A DNA stretch of 55,841 nt from Pseudomonadota bacterium (GTDB lineage Bacteria > Pseudomonadota > Gammaproteobacteria > Xanthomonadales > Rhodanobacteraceae): the NCBI GenBank assembly GCA_021792975.1, contig JAJYTR010000003.1:24693-80533 (forward strand), read 5' to 3'. This document shows, in pieces, positions 1 to 8,156 of the stretch (position 1 is the first letter of the stretch; every line of letters starts with the position of its first letter). The translations under genes and the position numbers were made by a program. Below the pieces are notes generated by a model. The model searched no databases. It had not been told where the DNA came from and saw nothing but the letters and a program-made list of their open reading frames with translations.

Positions 1-255
1 GCCACGCGCTGTGCGCGTGGGCTCTTGCGGGCTCGCGCATCGTGCGCTCGCCACGCAAGCCCGGCCCGAGGCCTCCTGCCTCGGGCGTTCGCACTGGCGC
101 GATCGTCCGCTGGACGATCGCAAACGCTGCCACGCGCTGTGCGCGTGGGCTCTTGCGGGCTCGCGCATCGTGCGCTCGCCACGCAAGCCCGGCCCGAGGC
201 CTCCTGCCTCGGGCGTTCGCACTGGCGCGATCGTCCGCTGGACGATCGCAAACGC
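1..255. repeat. 128-bp tandem repeat made of hairpins (two copies)
   Basis: Bases 1-127 recur at 129-255 with the same sequence and a period of 128. Each unit holds three perfect inverted repeats: 2-20 (8-bp arms, 3-nt loop), 64-86 (9-bp arms, 5-nt loop) and 99-121 (10-bp arms, 3-nt loop), with the same hairpins 128 bp later. No gene reads convincingly through it. The first copy starts at the window edge, so the array may continue leftward. It looks like a REP/BIME-type intergenic element. It lies just downstream of thiS and could affect transcript ends there. Confidence 0.85.
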
Positions 256-261
256 CAGTGC

Positions 262-462
262 TCACCCCCCGCCGATGGCGTGGACGATCTCGATGCGATC
301 GTCTTCGTGCAGGAGGTGCCGGGCATGTTCGGAACGGGGCACGATGCGCCGGTTGACCTCGACCGCGACGCGGCGTTGCGCATGGCCGGCGGACTCGAGC
401 AGTTGCGCCACGCTGCATCCGTCGGCGCAGGTGTGCGGCTTGCCGTTGAGGATCACCTTCAT
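262..462 (-). CDS. thiS: sulfur carrier protein ThiS
   Basis: The 66-residue product is a ubiquitin-fold sulfur carrier for thiamine biosynthesis. Its C-terminal glycine is adenylated by ThiF and thiocarboxylated, and the sulfur is then passed to ThiG to build the thiazole ring. The start MKVILNGKPH, the length and the C-terminal IGGG fit the family, whose members end in Gly-Gly; one extra glycine is present here. The gene is read leftward, and thiG, its usual partner, would lie beyond the window edge past the hairpin repeat. No good Shine-Dalgarno site precedes the ATG, but a TACAAT box ends 6 nt before it, which suggests a leaderless mRNA. Confidence 0.88.
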   Translation of the reverse strand: MKVILNGKPHTCADGCSVAQLLESAGHAQRRVAVEVNRRIVPRSEHARHLLHEDDRIEIVHAIGGG

Positions 463-468
463 GCCTTC

Positions 469-474
469 ATTGTA
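469..474 (-). promoter_or_regulatory. candidate -10 box of thiS (leaderless)
   Basis: On the minus strand TACAAT is followed by six bases and then the thiS ATG, which would place the transcription start at or next to the A of the start codon. I see no clear -35 box. Confidence 0.4.
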
Positions 475-563
475 GGCGGCACCGCGGGATTCCGCGGTGC
501 GTTGCTCTGATGTCCTGCCGCGGGCCTCGCCCTGACCGGCTCGCGTGTTTCGGCCGGCCGGGC

Positions 564-2924
564 TCAGCGCCTGCCACCGCCGCCCCCGTGCGGCGGATGC
601 GCCTGTTCGGGCGCTCGCGGTGACGTCCGGGTCGCGCGCGCCGGCGGCGCGCGGAACTGCGCTGGCGGCGGTTCACGGAACTGCGGTGGCGGCGCTCCGC
701 GGAACTGCGGTGGCGGCGCTCCGCGGAACTGCGGTGGCGGTGCTTCGCGGAACTGTGCCGGCGGCGCCTGTGCGTGGAACGGCTCCGCGGCACGCATCGG
801 TGCGCGCGGGTACGGGTACGACGGTGGCGGCGCAAACGTGCGCGCGCCGCTCTCGAAACGCGGCGCTGCGGGCATGGCCCTGGGCGCTTGTGCGCCGTAC
901 GCGGGTTGGCGCGGCGGCGCGCTCCGGTAGCGTGGCGCTTCGATCACCTGGACGCGCTGCCCGAAGCCGGGTCCGCGCGGTTGTGCCACGGGTCCGCCGC
1001 TTTCGTAGCGCGGTGCCGGACGCGCGCCCGGATAGTTGCGCACGTAGCCGCCGCCCGTCGCGGGCCGCGGCCCGCTGCCGATGACGCTGAATGTGCCGCC
1101 GCCCCTGTGCGGCGCGCTGTAGCGTGGCATGCCCCGCTCGCCCGGCAGCGCCGAGCGGGCGCCGGGACGGCCCGTCTGCGGTGCGGGCTCGATGCGCGCC
1201 GGCTGCGGCAGTGTTCCGCCCGGCTGCCAGCGGTGCGGCACGAACCTTGCCGAAGGCAGGCCGGATGCGCCGCGGAAGTGCGGCTGCGCATTCATCGCAG
1301 GCGCGGCCGGCGGTGCGTGCGGGGCGAAGCCGGGCGTGCGTCCGGATTGCCGCCGCGGGCTGCCGATCACGTGCACGTTCTCGGCGATGCGTGCCGGGAC
1401 GGCGGGCAGTGCCGCGGTGCCGCGCGCGAGGCGATAGCCGTCATTGCGCTGCGGCAGCGCGGCGATGGTGCGCGGTGGCGGTCGGTGTGCCAGCACCTCG
1501 CGGGCGAACACCGGGCGCGGCACCTGCGGCACCGGGCCGCCGGGCTGCGCCATCAGGCTCCCGCGCCCCGGTGCGGGCGGCGCCGCCAGCGTTGCCGGAC
1601 CATGCAACACTGCGGCCAGCGGCACCGCTGGCTGCAGGTTGTGCGGGCCTACCGGGCGCGCGTGCACGAAGACGTCCTTCGGCACCACGGTCAGGGCACG
1701 CGGCGGAATGCGCCGGTCGCCCAACTGGTCGATGCGCAGCGGTCCGCCGCGCCGCCAGACGTTGTAGGTGGTGTCGATATTGTTGATGACGGTCTGGTTG
1801 ACGACGCGGATGTTGGTGACGTTGACGGCGCGGAAGTAGCGCGGGCCGCAGCGGTACCACGGCACGAATACCACGCCTGGCGCCAGCGGATACCAGCCGA
1901 CCGGGCCGCCCAGGCCGATGCCTACGTTCCAGCCGCCCCAGCCGCCGCCGAAGCCCACGAACGCCACCAGTGCCGGTGCATACACCGGCCGCACCGCCAG
2001 CGGCCCCGGCACCCAGCCCCAGCGCCCCCCCACGAAGGCCCAGCGTCCGTAGTGGAATGGCGCGAACCCCCAGGGCGCATCGTCGATCCAGGTCCAGCCC
2101 CAGGGCGCGATCCACGCCCAATGTCCGAAGCGGTAGGGTGCCCAGCCTACCGGCACCGCGCTGGGAAACCACATCGGGCCGTAGTCGACTTCGTTCTGCC
2201 AGCTGCCGTAGTCGGCCAGATCCTGGTAGCCGATCACCTCGGTGGAAACATACTCGCGCGTGGGTCCGAAGTTGCGCTCGTAACGCGCATCGCGCGCGAA
2301 GCACCAGCGGTCGAAGCTGTCCGGGCGTGGCACCGGGAACACCTCGACCTGCGCCAGCTGCGGATCGATGAAACGATAGGAATTGCCGGCGCTGACGCGA
2401 CGCTGCACGCCGCCCTCGCCATACACCCTGGCTTCGCCGCTGAACACGGTCACCTGCGTGCCCTTGCCGTTCGGCGCGATGTCGATGCGGTACTGGCCGC
2501 GATGATCAGCCACGAAAGCCAGCGTCGGCGTATCGATCTCGTAGTTCTGGCCCGAGAAGAGATGACGCACGTTGAGGTTGAGCGTGCCCGCGGTGAGTTG
2601 CGCCTGCGCGGTGTCGGTGCCCAGGTGCAGGAAGCCGAAGGCGCTGCCGCCGTCCAGACGGATCTCGGTACCGCCCAGCTCGAGCGAGGCGCGACTGCCT
2701 GCGGGCACCCACAAACGGTCGCCGGTGCCGACCGGGCGGTTGATCGGTGCCTCGCCCCAGGCGGTGCTGCCGGCCGGCCGCAGGCTGACGCTGCCGTCGA
2801 TCACCGCCAGCCGCGCCACGCGGTCGGGTGGCGCGTCGGCAGTCGTTTGCGCGCGCGCGCCGGCGGCCGCCAGCCAGAGGCCGCAGCCGGCAGCCAGCCA
2901 CAGCATCGGTGAGCGCAGATTCAT
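564..2924 (-). CDS. exported FecR / DUF6600-type protein with Pro-rich repeat tail
   Basis: I chose the ATG at 2924 because a Shine-Dalgarno site (AAGGGA) precedes it and a signal peptide follows (about residues 1-26, ending GARAQ); the frame is open upstream to 2978. The 786-residue product has three parts. A FecR-like beta domain spans about residues 35-190. A Trp/Tyr/Gly-rich segment follows at about 230-360 (motifs such as FGHWAWIAPWGW), as in DUF6600 proteins. The tail is long, low-complexity and rich in Pro, Arg and Ala. Near its end five octapeptides of the type PPPQFRGA occur in tandem. It is probably a periplasmic or envelope protein. FecR-like domains can bind sugar or peptidoglycan-like ligands, but no function is shown here, and no sigma factor or TonB receptor lies nearby. 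Confidence 0.75.
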   Translation of the reverse strand: MNLRSPMLWLAAGCGLWLAAAGARAQTTADAPPDRVARLAVIDGSVSLRPAGSTAWGEAPINRPVGTGDRLWVPAGSRASLELGGTEIRLDGGSAFGFLHLGTDTAQAQLTAGTLNLNVRHLFSGQNYEIDTPTLAFVADHRGQYRIDIAPNGKGTQVTVFSGEARVYGEGGVQRRVSAGNSYRFIDPQLAQVEVFPVPRPDSFDRWCFARDARYERNFGPTREYVSTEVIGYQDLADYGSWQNEVDYGPMWFPSAVPVGWAPYRFGHWAWIAPWGWTWIDDAPWGFAPFHYGRWAFVGGRWGWVPGPLAVRPVYAPALVAFVGFGGGWGGWNVGIGLGGPVGWYPLAPGVVFVPWYRCGPRYFRAVNVTNIRVVNQTVINNIDTTYNVWRRGGPLRIDQLGDRRIPPRALTVVPKDVFVHARPVGPHNLQPAVPLAAVLHGPATLAAPPAPGRGSLMAQPGGPVPQVPRPVFAREVLAHRPPPRTIAALPQRNDGYRLARGTAALPAVPARIAENVHVIGSPRRQSGRTPGFAPHAPPAAPAMNAQPHFRGASGLPSARFVPHRWQPGGTLPQPARIEPAPQTGRPGARSALPGERGMPRYSAPHRGGGTFSVIGSGPRPATGGGYVRNYPGARPAPRYESGGPVAQPRGPGFGQRVQVIEAPRYRSAPPRQPAYGAQAPRAMPAAPRFESGARTFAPPPSYPYPRAPMRAAEPFHAQAPPAQFREAPPPQFRGAPPPQFRGAPPPQFREPPPAQFRAPPARATRTSPRAPEQAHPPHGGGGGRR
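651..770 (-). repeat. 24-bp in-frame tandem repeat coding PPPQFRxA units
   Basis: About five copies of a 24-bp unit (core GGAACTGCGGTGGCGG on the plus strand) encode successive octapeptides PPAQFREA, PPPQFRGA, PPPQFRGA, PPPQFREP and PPAQFRAP at the C-terminal end of the FecR/DUF6600-type protein. The central copies are nearly identical at DNA level, which points to recent slippage or recombination. Confidence 0.8.
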
Positions 2925-3031
2925 GTCGGTTCCCTTTCGGCCGCCGCGGCTGCACCCGCAGCCGCTGCCGGCCAGCACGCGGCCACGCCGGACTGGAGGC
3001 TACTTTGGCGCGTGCGCCTGAACGCGTCCTG

Positions 3032-3053
3032 CACGCCGCCGCGCGGCGGCGTG
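3032..3053. repeat. 22-bp perfect palindrome
   Basis: A perfect inverted repeat with 11-base arms (CACGCCGCCGC and its complement) and no loop lies between the divergent FecR/DUF6600-type gene and tRNA-Gly. It could be an operator or the stem of a structure. Its GC-only core makes chance occurrence more likely than usual in this genome. Confidence 0.5.
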
Positions 3054-3122
3054 GGGTCGCGCGGGCAGGATGCCGGGATCAGCCCCGCGCGGGCAGCCGG
3101 CGGCGCAGCACGCGCGTTCGTC

Positions 3123-3151
3123 TTGCCGCGGCGGCGACGGCTGCGTAAGCT
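3123..3151 (+). promoter_or_regulatory. tRNA-Gly promoter
   Basis: TTGCCG at 3123-3128 and TAAGCT at 3146-3151 are separated by 17 bp. Transcription would start about 5 nt before the mature tRNA. Confidence 0.6.
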
Positions 3152-3162
3152 CGGGGGCCGGC

Positions 3163-3236
3163 GCGGGTGTAGCTCAATGGCAGAGCTGTAGCTTCCCAAG
3201 CTACTGACGAGGGTTCGATTCCCTTCACCCGCTCCA
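3163..3236 (+). tRNA. tRNA-Gly (anticodon CCC)
   Basis: The cloverleaf is complete. The acceptor arms GCGGGTG and CACCCGC pair over 7 bp, the anticodon stem is GTAGC/GCTAC with loop TTCCCAA (anticodon CCC), and the T loop contains GGTTCGATTCC. The 3' CCA is encoded. It decodes GGG glycine codons. Confidence 0.95.
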
Positions 3237-3289
3237 TATTCCCGCGCCGCCGCGCGTGACGATCGCAACCCCCGCAGAGCCGTCCGCGC

Positions 3290-4180
3290 TTGAAGCTGGC
3301 CATCCTTTCGCGCAATACCCGCCTTTATTCCACGCGCCGGCTGGTCGAGGCGGCGCGCGCGCGCGGACACCAGGTGCGCGTGCTCGATCCGCTGCGCTGC
3401 TACATGCGCATCGCGCCGCGCGATCTGGCGCTGCACTACCGCGGACGTGCGCTGCAGGGCATCGACGCGGTGATCCCCCGTATCGGCACCGCGGTGACTT
3501 TCTATGCCACGGCGGTGCTGCGCCAGCTGGAGCAGATGGGTGCCTATACGCCCAACGGCGCCGATGCCATTCTCAAGGCGCGCGACAAGCTGCGCGCACT
3601 GCAGCTGCTGGCGGCCGCCGGTCTGCCGCTGCCGCGCACCGTCTTCGGCGACAACCCGGACGACACCGCCGACCTGCTGTCGCTGCTGGGAGCGCCTCCG
3701 CACGTGATCAAGCTCAACGAGGGCTCGCAAGGGCAGGGCGTGGTGCTGGCCGAGAAGCAGGCCGCTTCGCAGAGCGTGATCGAGGCGTTCCGCGGCCTGT
3801 ACGCCAATTTCCTGGTGCAGGAATTCATCGCCGAGGCAGGCGGCAGCGATCTGCGCTGCTTCGTGGTGGGCGGGCGGGTCATCGCCGCCATGCGCCGCAG
3901 CGCCCAGGCGGGCGAATTCCGCGCCAATCTGCACCGCGGCGGTCATGCCGAGGCGGCCACGCTGCGTGCGGACGAGCGGCGCCTGGCGCTGGCCGCGGCG
4001 CGCGTGCTGGGACTCGAGGTGGCCGGTGTGGACCTGATCCGCTCCGCACGCGGTCCGCTGTTGCTGGAGGTCAATGCTTCGCCAGGGCTGGAAGGCATCG
4101 AGGCCGCATCCGGGGTGGACGTCGCCGCCGCCGTGATCGCGCTGCTGGAGCGGCGTCTGCGCCGGGCTCGACGCGCCTGA
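3290..4180 (+). CDS. rimK: RimK-type alpha-L-glutamate ligase
   Basis: The 296-residue ATP-grasp enzyme matches RimK, which adds glutamate residues to the C-terminus of ribosomal protein S6 and in some species makes poly-alpha-glutamate; family members have about 300 residues. The start is a TTG at 3290, giving [14 protein letters not shown], the N-terminus expected for the family; no in-frame ATG fits. Recognisable segments are the substrate region [12 protein letters not shown], the ATP-grasp loop EGSQGQGV and the metal-binding end [15 protein letters not shown]. The Shine-Dalgarno site is weak. The gene starts 54 bp after tRNA-Gly and may be partly co-transcribed with it. Confidence 0.9.
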   Translation: MKLAILSRNTRLYSTRRLVEAARARGHQVRVLDPLRCYMRIAPRDLALHYRGRALQGIDAVIPRIGTAVTFYATAVLRQLEQMGAYTPNGADAILKARDKLRALQLLAAAGLPLPRTVFGDNPDDTADLLSLLGAPPHVIKLNEGSQGQGVVLAEKQAASQSVIEAFRGLYANFLVQEFIAEAGGSDLRCFVVGGRVIAAMRRSAQAGEFRANLHRGGHAEAATLRADERRLALAAARVLGLEVAGVDLIRSARGPLLLEVNASPGLEGIEAASGVDVAAAVIALLERRLRRARRA

Positions 4181-4276
4181 TTCCGCCGGGATGCGCAGCC
4201 TCGCATTGTTGTGCCGGGATTCTTGCGCTAGCGTGATCCGACTGTAATCGCGGGGCCTGGCCCCGGGGAGGCGGAC

Positions 4277-4780
4277 ATGAAGTACGCAACGAAGGTGATC
4301 GCCGCGCTGCTGTTGGCAGGCGGCGTGGCTGCCGGTGCGCTGGCGGCAGACGCGGTGAGGGCACCGCTGCAGTCCGCGGACACCCGGGCGGCGTTCGAGC
4401 GGCAGGCGGCGGCGGCGCGGGCGCAGATGCGGCCGCACGGCCGCTACGAGTATGTCGACCCGCAGGAGCGTGGCGAGGTCGAGCAGGGGCTCACCCGCAT
4501 GGATGCGCTGTTCTCGCGCTACGGCAATGTCGCCTCGATGCCGCAGGACGCGCGTGTTGCGCTGTTCAACGACCAGGAACGGGTCAACGGCATTCTGATG
4601 CACAACGACATCGACCGCCTGGTCTGCCAGCGCGTGGCGCCGCTGGGATCGCGCATCCCCAAGACCGAGTGCCGCACCTACGGGCAGATCATGCGCGAGC
4701 GCGAAGGCGCCCGCCAGAGCATGCAGACGCTCAACCAGACCGGTCGCGCCATCAACGGTGCCAACAGCAGTGGCGGCTGA
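4277..4780 (+). CDS. small exported protein of unknown function
   Basis: The product has 167 residues. A clear signal peptide (positively charged MKYATK, then a hydrophobic stretch, cleavage likely after ALAA near residue 24) indicates export to the periplasm. The mature part is polar, with two cysteines (about residues 119 and 132 in VCQRVAP and ECRTYG) that could form a disulfide. I recognise no named domain; similar short exported proteins occur in xanthomonads. A Shine-Dalgarno site (GGGGAGG) lies 5 nt before the ATG. It stands alone between rimK and the two-component genes. Confidence 0.75.
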   Translation: MKYATKVIAALLLAGGVAAGALAADAVRAPLQSADTRAAFERQAAAARAQMRPHGRYEYVDPQERGEVEQGLTRMDALFSRYGNVASMPQDARVALFNDQERVNGILMHNDIDRLVCQRVAPLGSRIPKTECRTYGQIMREREGARQSMQTLNQTGRAINGANSSGG

Positions 4781-4849
4781 GCGGCCGCGCGGGTTAACGT
4801 CGCGCTGCGCCCCGCTTAACAGGCCTTTAAACGCGGCGACCCTATAACG

Positions 4850-4974
4850 GCTCCACTGTAATCGTGCGAGCGTCGCCTGGGTCTCGGGCCATTGCGGATT
4901 ACGGTAATCGGGGCAGTAGCTTGGGCCCGGTGAGGCGGTTCCCCCCAACGGCGCCTCACCGGGCCTTTTCTTTT
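4850..4974 (+). ncRNA. candidate small RNA with C6-loop terminator
   Basis: Between the small exported protein and the response regulator lies a stretch without coding potential that ends in a strong intrinsic terminator. A TATAAC box at 4843-4848 could be its -10, giving a start near 4855 and a transcript of about 120 nt; the -35 is not convincing. GTAATC at 4858-4863 and again at 4904-4909 can each pair with GATTAC at 4897-4902. The terminator loop presents six consecutive C residues closed by GTT/AAC, a layout known from C-rich-loop sRNAs such as sX13 of Xanthomonas, which target G-rich ribosome binding sites. It could instead be an attenuated leader of the two-component operon. Confidence 0.4.
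4924..4974 (+). terminator. strong rho-independent terminator
   Basis: The 13-bp perfect stem GGCCCGGTGAGGC (4924-4936) pairs with 4953-4965 and is followed by TTTTCTTTT. The 16-nt apical part folds further as GTT-CCCCCC-AAC. Confidence 0.85.
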
Positions 4975-4998
4975 GGGCGCGCCCTGCGACAGACGCGG

Positions 4999-5004
4999 TA
5001 AGCT
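4999..5004 (+). promoter_or_regulatory. candidate -10 box for the two-component operon
   Basis: TAAGCT, the same hexamer as in the tRNA-Gly promoter, lies downstream of the terminator and 42 bp before the response regulator ATG. The -35 region is poor. Confidence 0.3.
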
Positions 5005-5046
5005 CCCGCACGCGCAGGCGGAGGTCCGGCGCAGCGGAGAGGATTC

Positions 5047-5736
5047 ATGCGCGTACTGGTGATCGAAGACAACAACGATATCGCCACCAACATCGGCGAT
5101 TATCTCGAGGACCGTGGCCACGTCGTGGACTTCGCCGGTGACGGCGTCACCGGACTGCATCTGGCCGTGGTGCACGAGTTCGACGTGATCGTGCTGGACC
5201 TGACCCTGCCCGGCATGGACGGCCTCGAACTGTGCCGCAAGCTGCGCCAGGAGGCGCACAAGCAGACCCCGGTGCTGATGCTGACCGCGCGCGACGCGCT
5301 GGAGCAGAAGCTCACCGGGTTCGAGAGCGGCGCCGACGACTACATGACCAAGCCGTTCGCGCTGCAGGAACTGGGCGTGCGGCTGGAGGTGCTGGCGCGG
5401 CGCGGCAAGGGCCCGCGTAGTCGCGTGCTGAAGGTGGCCGACCTCAGCTACAACCTCGATACCCTGGTGGTCACCCGCGCGGGCAAGGACATCCCGCTCA
5501 ACCCGATCGGCCTGAAACTGCTGCAGGCGCTGATGGAGGCGAGCCCCTCGGTGGTGACGAGGCAGGAACTGGAGCATCGCGTGTGGGGCGAAGAACTGCC
5601 CGACTCCGACTCGCTGCGTGTGCACATCCACGGCCTGCGCCAGCTGATCGACAAGCCCTTCGCCAGGCCGCTGATCCACACCCGCCACGGCATCGGCTAT
5701 CGCATGGGCGACACGGATGCTCAAGCAACGGCGTAG
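5047..5736 (+). CDS. OmpR/PhoB-family response regulator
   Basis: The 229-residue protein has an N-terminal receiver domain (residues 1-115) with the acidic pocket EDNND, phospho-acceptor Asp51 in VLDLTLPGMDG and Lys102 in MTKPF. A C-terminal winged-helix DNA-binding domain of the OmpR class follows (about 128-225, with HIHGLRQLIDKP and THRHGIGYRM-like end). It should act as a transcription factor controlled by the histidine kinase that starts within its last codons (20-bp overlap). GGAGAGG precedes the ATG. The signal and targets are not evident, and I cannot match it confidently to a named system such as PhoP or ColR. Confidence 0.92.
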   Translation: MRVLVIEDNNDIATNIGDYLEDRGHVVDFAGDGVTGLHLAVVHEFDVIVLDLTLPGMDGLELCRKLRQEAHKQTPVLMLTARDALEQKLTGFESGADDYMTKPFALQELGVRLEVLARRGKGPRSRVLKVADLSYNLDTLVVTRAGKDIPLNPIGLKLLQALMEASPSVVTRQELEHRVWGEELPDSDSLRVHIHGLRQLIDKPFARPLIHTRHGIGYRMGDTDAQATA

Positions 5737-7036
5737 GCTGCGCAGCCGCATCTTCATCTCGTTCGCCGTCTTCGGACTCGCGCTGACGCTGCTGTTCGCG
5801 ATCAGCGCGATGTATCTGCGGCAGCGCCTCGAGAACCAGCTTCTGGGCAATGCCCTCGAGCGCAACCTCAACGGCTACGCCAAGGCCTTCTATCTGGATC
5901 CGAAGACCGCGCGCGGCCAGCCGCTGGAAAAGGTGCTGGGCCATGTCTTCAGCAAGCGCAAGTTCTCGAACGTCCCCTTCGCCTGGCGCGATCTCGGCAA
6001 CGGCGTCCATACCCTCACGCAGCGGCTGCCCGACGGCCGCATCGAGGAATACAAGATCGCCGTGCGCAAGGATCCGGATTACTGGTTCTTTCTCACCTAC
6101 GAAAGTTCGAACCTGCTGCGCAGCCAGAAGCAGCTGACCTACGGCCTGATCGGGGTCGTGCTGGCATTCGCGATCTTGTCCGTGCTGATCGGTGCATGGC
6201 TGTCGGTGCGCGTGATCCGGCCGGTCAGCGAACTGGCCGGCCGTTTGCGCGCCTCGCGCCGCGCGGGCGGGCTGCAGAAGCTGGCACCGCACTTCGCCGA
6301 CGACGAGGTGGGCGAGCTGGCGCGCGCGCTGGACGAGTACGCCGAGCGCCTCACTGGCATGGTGCGCCGCGACCACGAGTTCAATGCCGACGTCAGCCAC
6401 GAGCTGCGCACGCCGCTGGCGGTGATCGCCAGCACCACCGAGCTGATGCTGGCCGCGCCGGAGATGAGCGAGAAGCTGCGCGAACGGCTCAAGCGCATCG
6501 AGCGTGCCACGCGCCAGGCCGCCGGCATCATCGATGCGCTGCTGCTGCTCGCGCGCGCCGAGCGGCAGGGGCCGGCCGACGGCGAAACGACCGACGTGGC
6601 GAGGACCGCTGCCGAAGTCCTGGAGCTGCAGCGTCCGCAGCTGCGCAGCAAGCCGGTACGCGTGGAGCTGCACGTCGAGGCACCGCTGGTGGTGCACGCG
6701 CCGGCCTCGGTGGTGTCGGTGGCGCTGTCCAACCTGGTCGGCAACGCGTTCAAGTACACCCAGGAAGGCGACGTGCAGGTGCGCGTGCAGGAAGGCCGCG
6801 TGCTGGTCGAGGATTCCGGCCCCGGCATCAAGCCCGACGAGGCCGACCACCTGTTCGAGCGCGGCGTGCGCGGCGAGGGTGCCAAGGGCGGCGGTGCGGG
6901 ACTGGGGCTGGCCATCGTGCGCCGGCTGTGCGACCTGTACGGCTGGCGCGTACGGCTGGCGCCGCGGCCCGAGGGCGGCGCCGTGGCCATTCTCGAGTTC
7001 GACACGGCACCCCGCGACAATCGCGCCGCGGCGTGA
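5717..7036 (+). CDS. sensor histidine kinase
   Basis: The 439-residue membrane kinase has transmembrane segments at about 12-34 and 142-165 flanking a periplasmic sensor region of about 105 residues. A HAMP-like linker follows, then the dimerisation domain with the phospho-accepting His228 in ADVSHELRTPLAV. The catalytic domain carries an N box (SNLVGNAFKYT), G1 (VEDSGPGI) and G2 (GGAGLGLAIV). The gene overlaps the response regulator by 20 bp, so the two are translationally coupled and surely cognate. The sensor domain is of no type I recognise. Confidence 0.92.
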   Translation: MLKQRRRLRSRIFISFAVFGLALTLLFAISAMYLRQRLENQLLGNALERNLNGYAKAFYLDPKTARGQPLEKVLGHVFSKRKFSNVPFAWRDLGNGVHTLTQRLPDGRIEEYKIAVRKDPDYWFFLTYESSNLLRSQKQLTYGLIGVVLAFAILSVLIGAWLSVRVIRPVSELAGRLRASRRAGGLQKLAPHFADDEVGELARALDEYAERLTGMVRRDHEFNADVSHELRTPLAVIASTTELMLAAPEMSEKLRERLKRIERATRQAAGIIDALLLLARAERQGPADGETTDVARTAAEVLELQRPQLRSKPVRVELHVEAPLVVHAPASVVSVALSNLVGNAFKYTQEGDVQVRVQEGRVLVEDSGPGIKPDEADHLFERGVRGEGAKGGGAGLGLAIVRRLCDLYGWRVRLAPRPEGGAVAILEFDTAPRDNRAAA

Positions 7037-7100
7037 GCTGCACAGCGGCGCGTGCCGGCCGCATAATTCACCGCTGCTCGGGCGCGGATGTGCGGCGGCG

Positions 7101-8150
7101 ATGGTCGAAACCGACGTGGTGATCGTGGGGGCGGGCCCGGTGGGCCTGTTCCAGGTGTTCGAACTGGGACTGCTGGGCCTCAGGGCGCACCTGGTGGACG
7201 CCATGCCGCAGGCCGGTGGCCAGTGCGCGGAGCTGTATCCGGACAAGCCCATCTACGACATCCCGGCGCTGCCGGTGTGCGGCGCGCGCGAACTGATCGA
7301 GCGCCTGCAGCAGCAGATCGCGCCGTTCGCGCCGCAGTTCCATCTGGGGCAGACGATCACCGCACTGCGGGCCCGGCCGGATGGCCGTTTCGAGCTGGGC
7401 ACCAGCACCGGCCTGCGCCTGCAGTGCGGCGCGGTGGTGATCGCCGCGGGCCTGGGTGCGTTCGAGCCGCGCCGGCTGGCGCTGCCCGCGGCTGCCGGGT
7501 TCGAAGGGCAGGCGCTGCATTACCAGGTGCGCGACGCCGTCGCGCTGGCCGGGCAGGAGATCGTCATCGCCGGCGGCGGCGATTCGGCGCTGGATTGGGC
7601 GCTGACGCTGGCCGAAACCGCGGCCGGCGTGGTGCTGGTGCACCGCTCGCAGAAATTCAAGGCGGCGCCGGCCAGCGTGGCGCGCATGCATGCGCTGTGC
7701 GAGGCGCAGCGCATGCAGTTCCTCGAGGGCGAGATCATTGGCCTGGAAGGGACACCGCCGCGGCTGCGCGCCCTGCGCGTACAGACGCGCGCCGGACTGA
7801 CCACGCGCATCGAAGCGCAGCAGCTGCTGGTGTTCTGGGGCCTGCATCCGCGCCTGGGACCCATCGCCGACTGGGGTCTGGCGCTGGAGAAGCACCAGAT
7901 CGCGGTGGATACCGCGCGCTTCGAGACCAGCATCCCTGGCGTCTATGCGGTGGGGGACATCAACACCTATCCGGGCAAGAAGAAGCTGATCCTCTCCGGT
8001 TTCCACGAGGCGGCGCTGGCGGCCTTCGCCGTCAAGGAGCGGCTCAGCCCGGGCGAAAAGGTCCACCTGCAGTACACCACCACCAGTCCGTTGCTGCACC
8101 GGCGTCTGCACGTCCAGCCCGACCTGGCCGGGCTGGACGTGCCGGATTGA
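7101..8150 (+). CDS. thioredoxin-reductase-like ferredoxin/flavodoxin-NADP+ reductase
   Basis: The 349-residue flavoprotein starts at ATG 7101 with the FAD-binding motif VIVGAGPVG. A second Rossmann motif GGGDSALDWA (about residue 155) binds NADPH. The C-terminal VGDINTYPGKKKLILSGFHEAA is the second FAD contact. The CxxC redox pair of true thioredoxin reductases is missing, so it belongs to the YumC/FNR type that moves electrons between NADPH and ferredoxin or flavodoxin. It follows the kinase by 64 bp, with CATAAT at about 7062 as a possible promoter of its own. Confidence 0.87.
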   Translation: MVETDVVIVGAGPVGLFQVFELGLLGLRAHLVDAMPQAGGQCAELYPDKPIYDIPALPVCGARELIERLQQQIAPFAPQFHLGQTITALRARPDGRFELGTSTGLRLQCGAVVIAAGLGAFEPRRLALPAAAGFEGQALHYQVRDAVALAGQEIVIAGGGDSALDWALTLAETAAGVVLVHRSQKFKAAPASVARMHALCEAQRMQFLEGEIIGLEGTPPRLRALRVQTRAGLTTRIEAQQLLVFWGLHPRLGPIADWGLALEKHQIAVDTARFETSIPGVYAVGDINTYPGKKKLILSGFHEAALAAFAVKERLSPGEKVHLQYTTTSPLLHRRLHVQPDLAGLDVPD

Positions 8151-8156
8151 GGCGTC

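Noticed and set aside
1-255. Possible CRISPR array
   Set aside because: Only two copies of a 128-bp unit exist, directly adjacent with no unique spacers and no cas genes.
2921-5011. Long minus-strand open frame covering tRNA-Gly and rimK
   Set aside because: It runs through a tRNA and an ATP-grasp gene on the other strand and has no family match; a composition effect.
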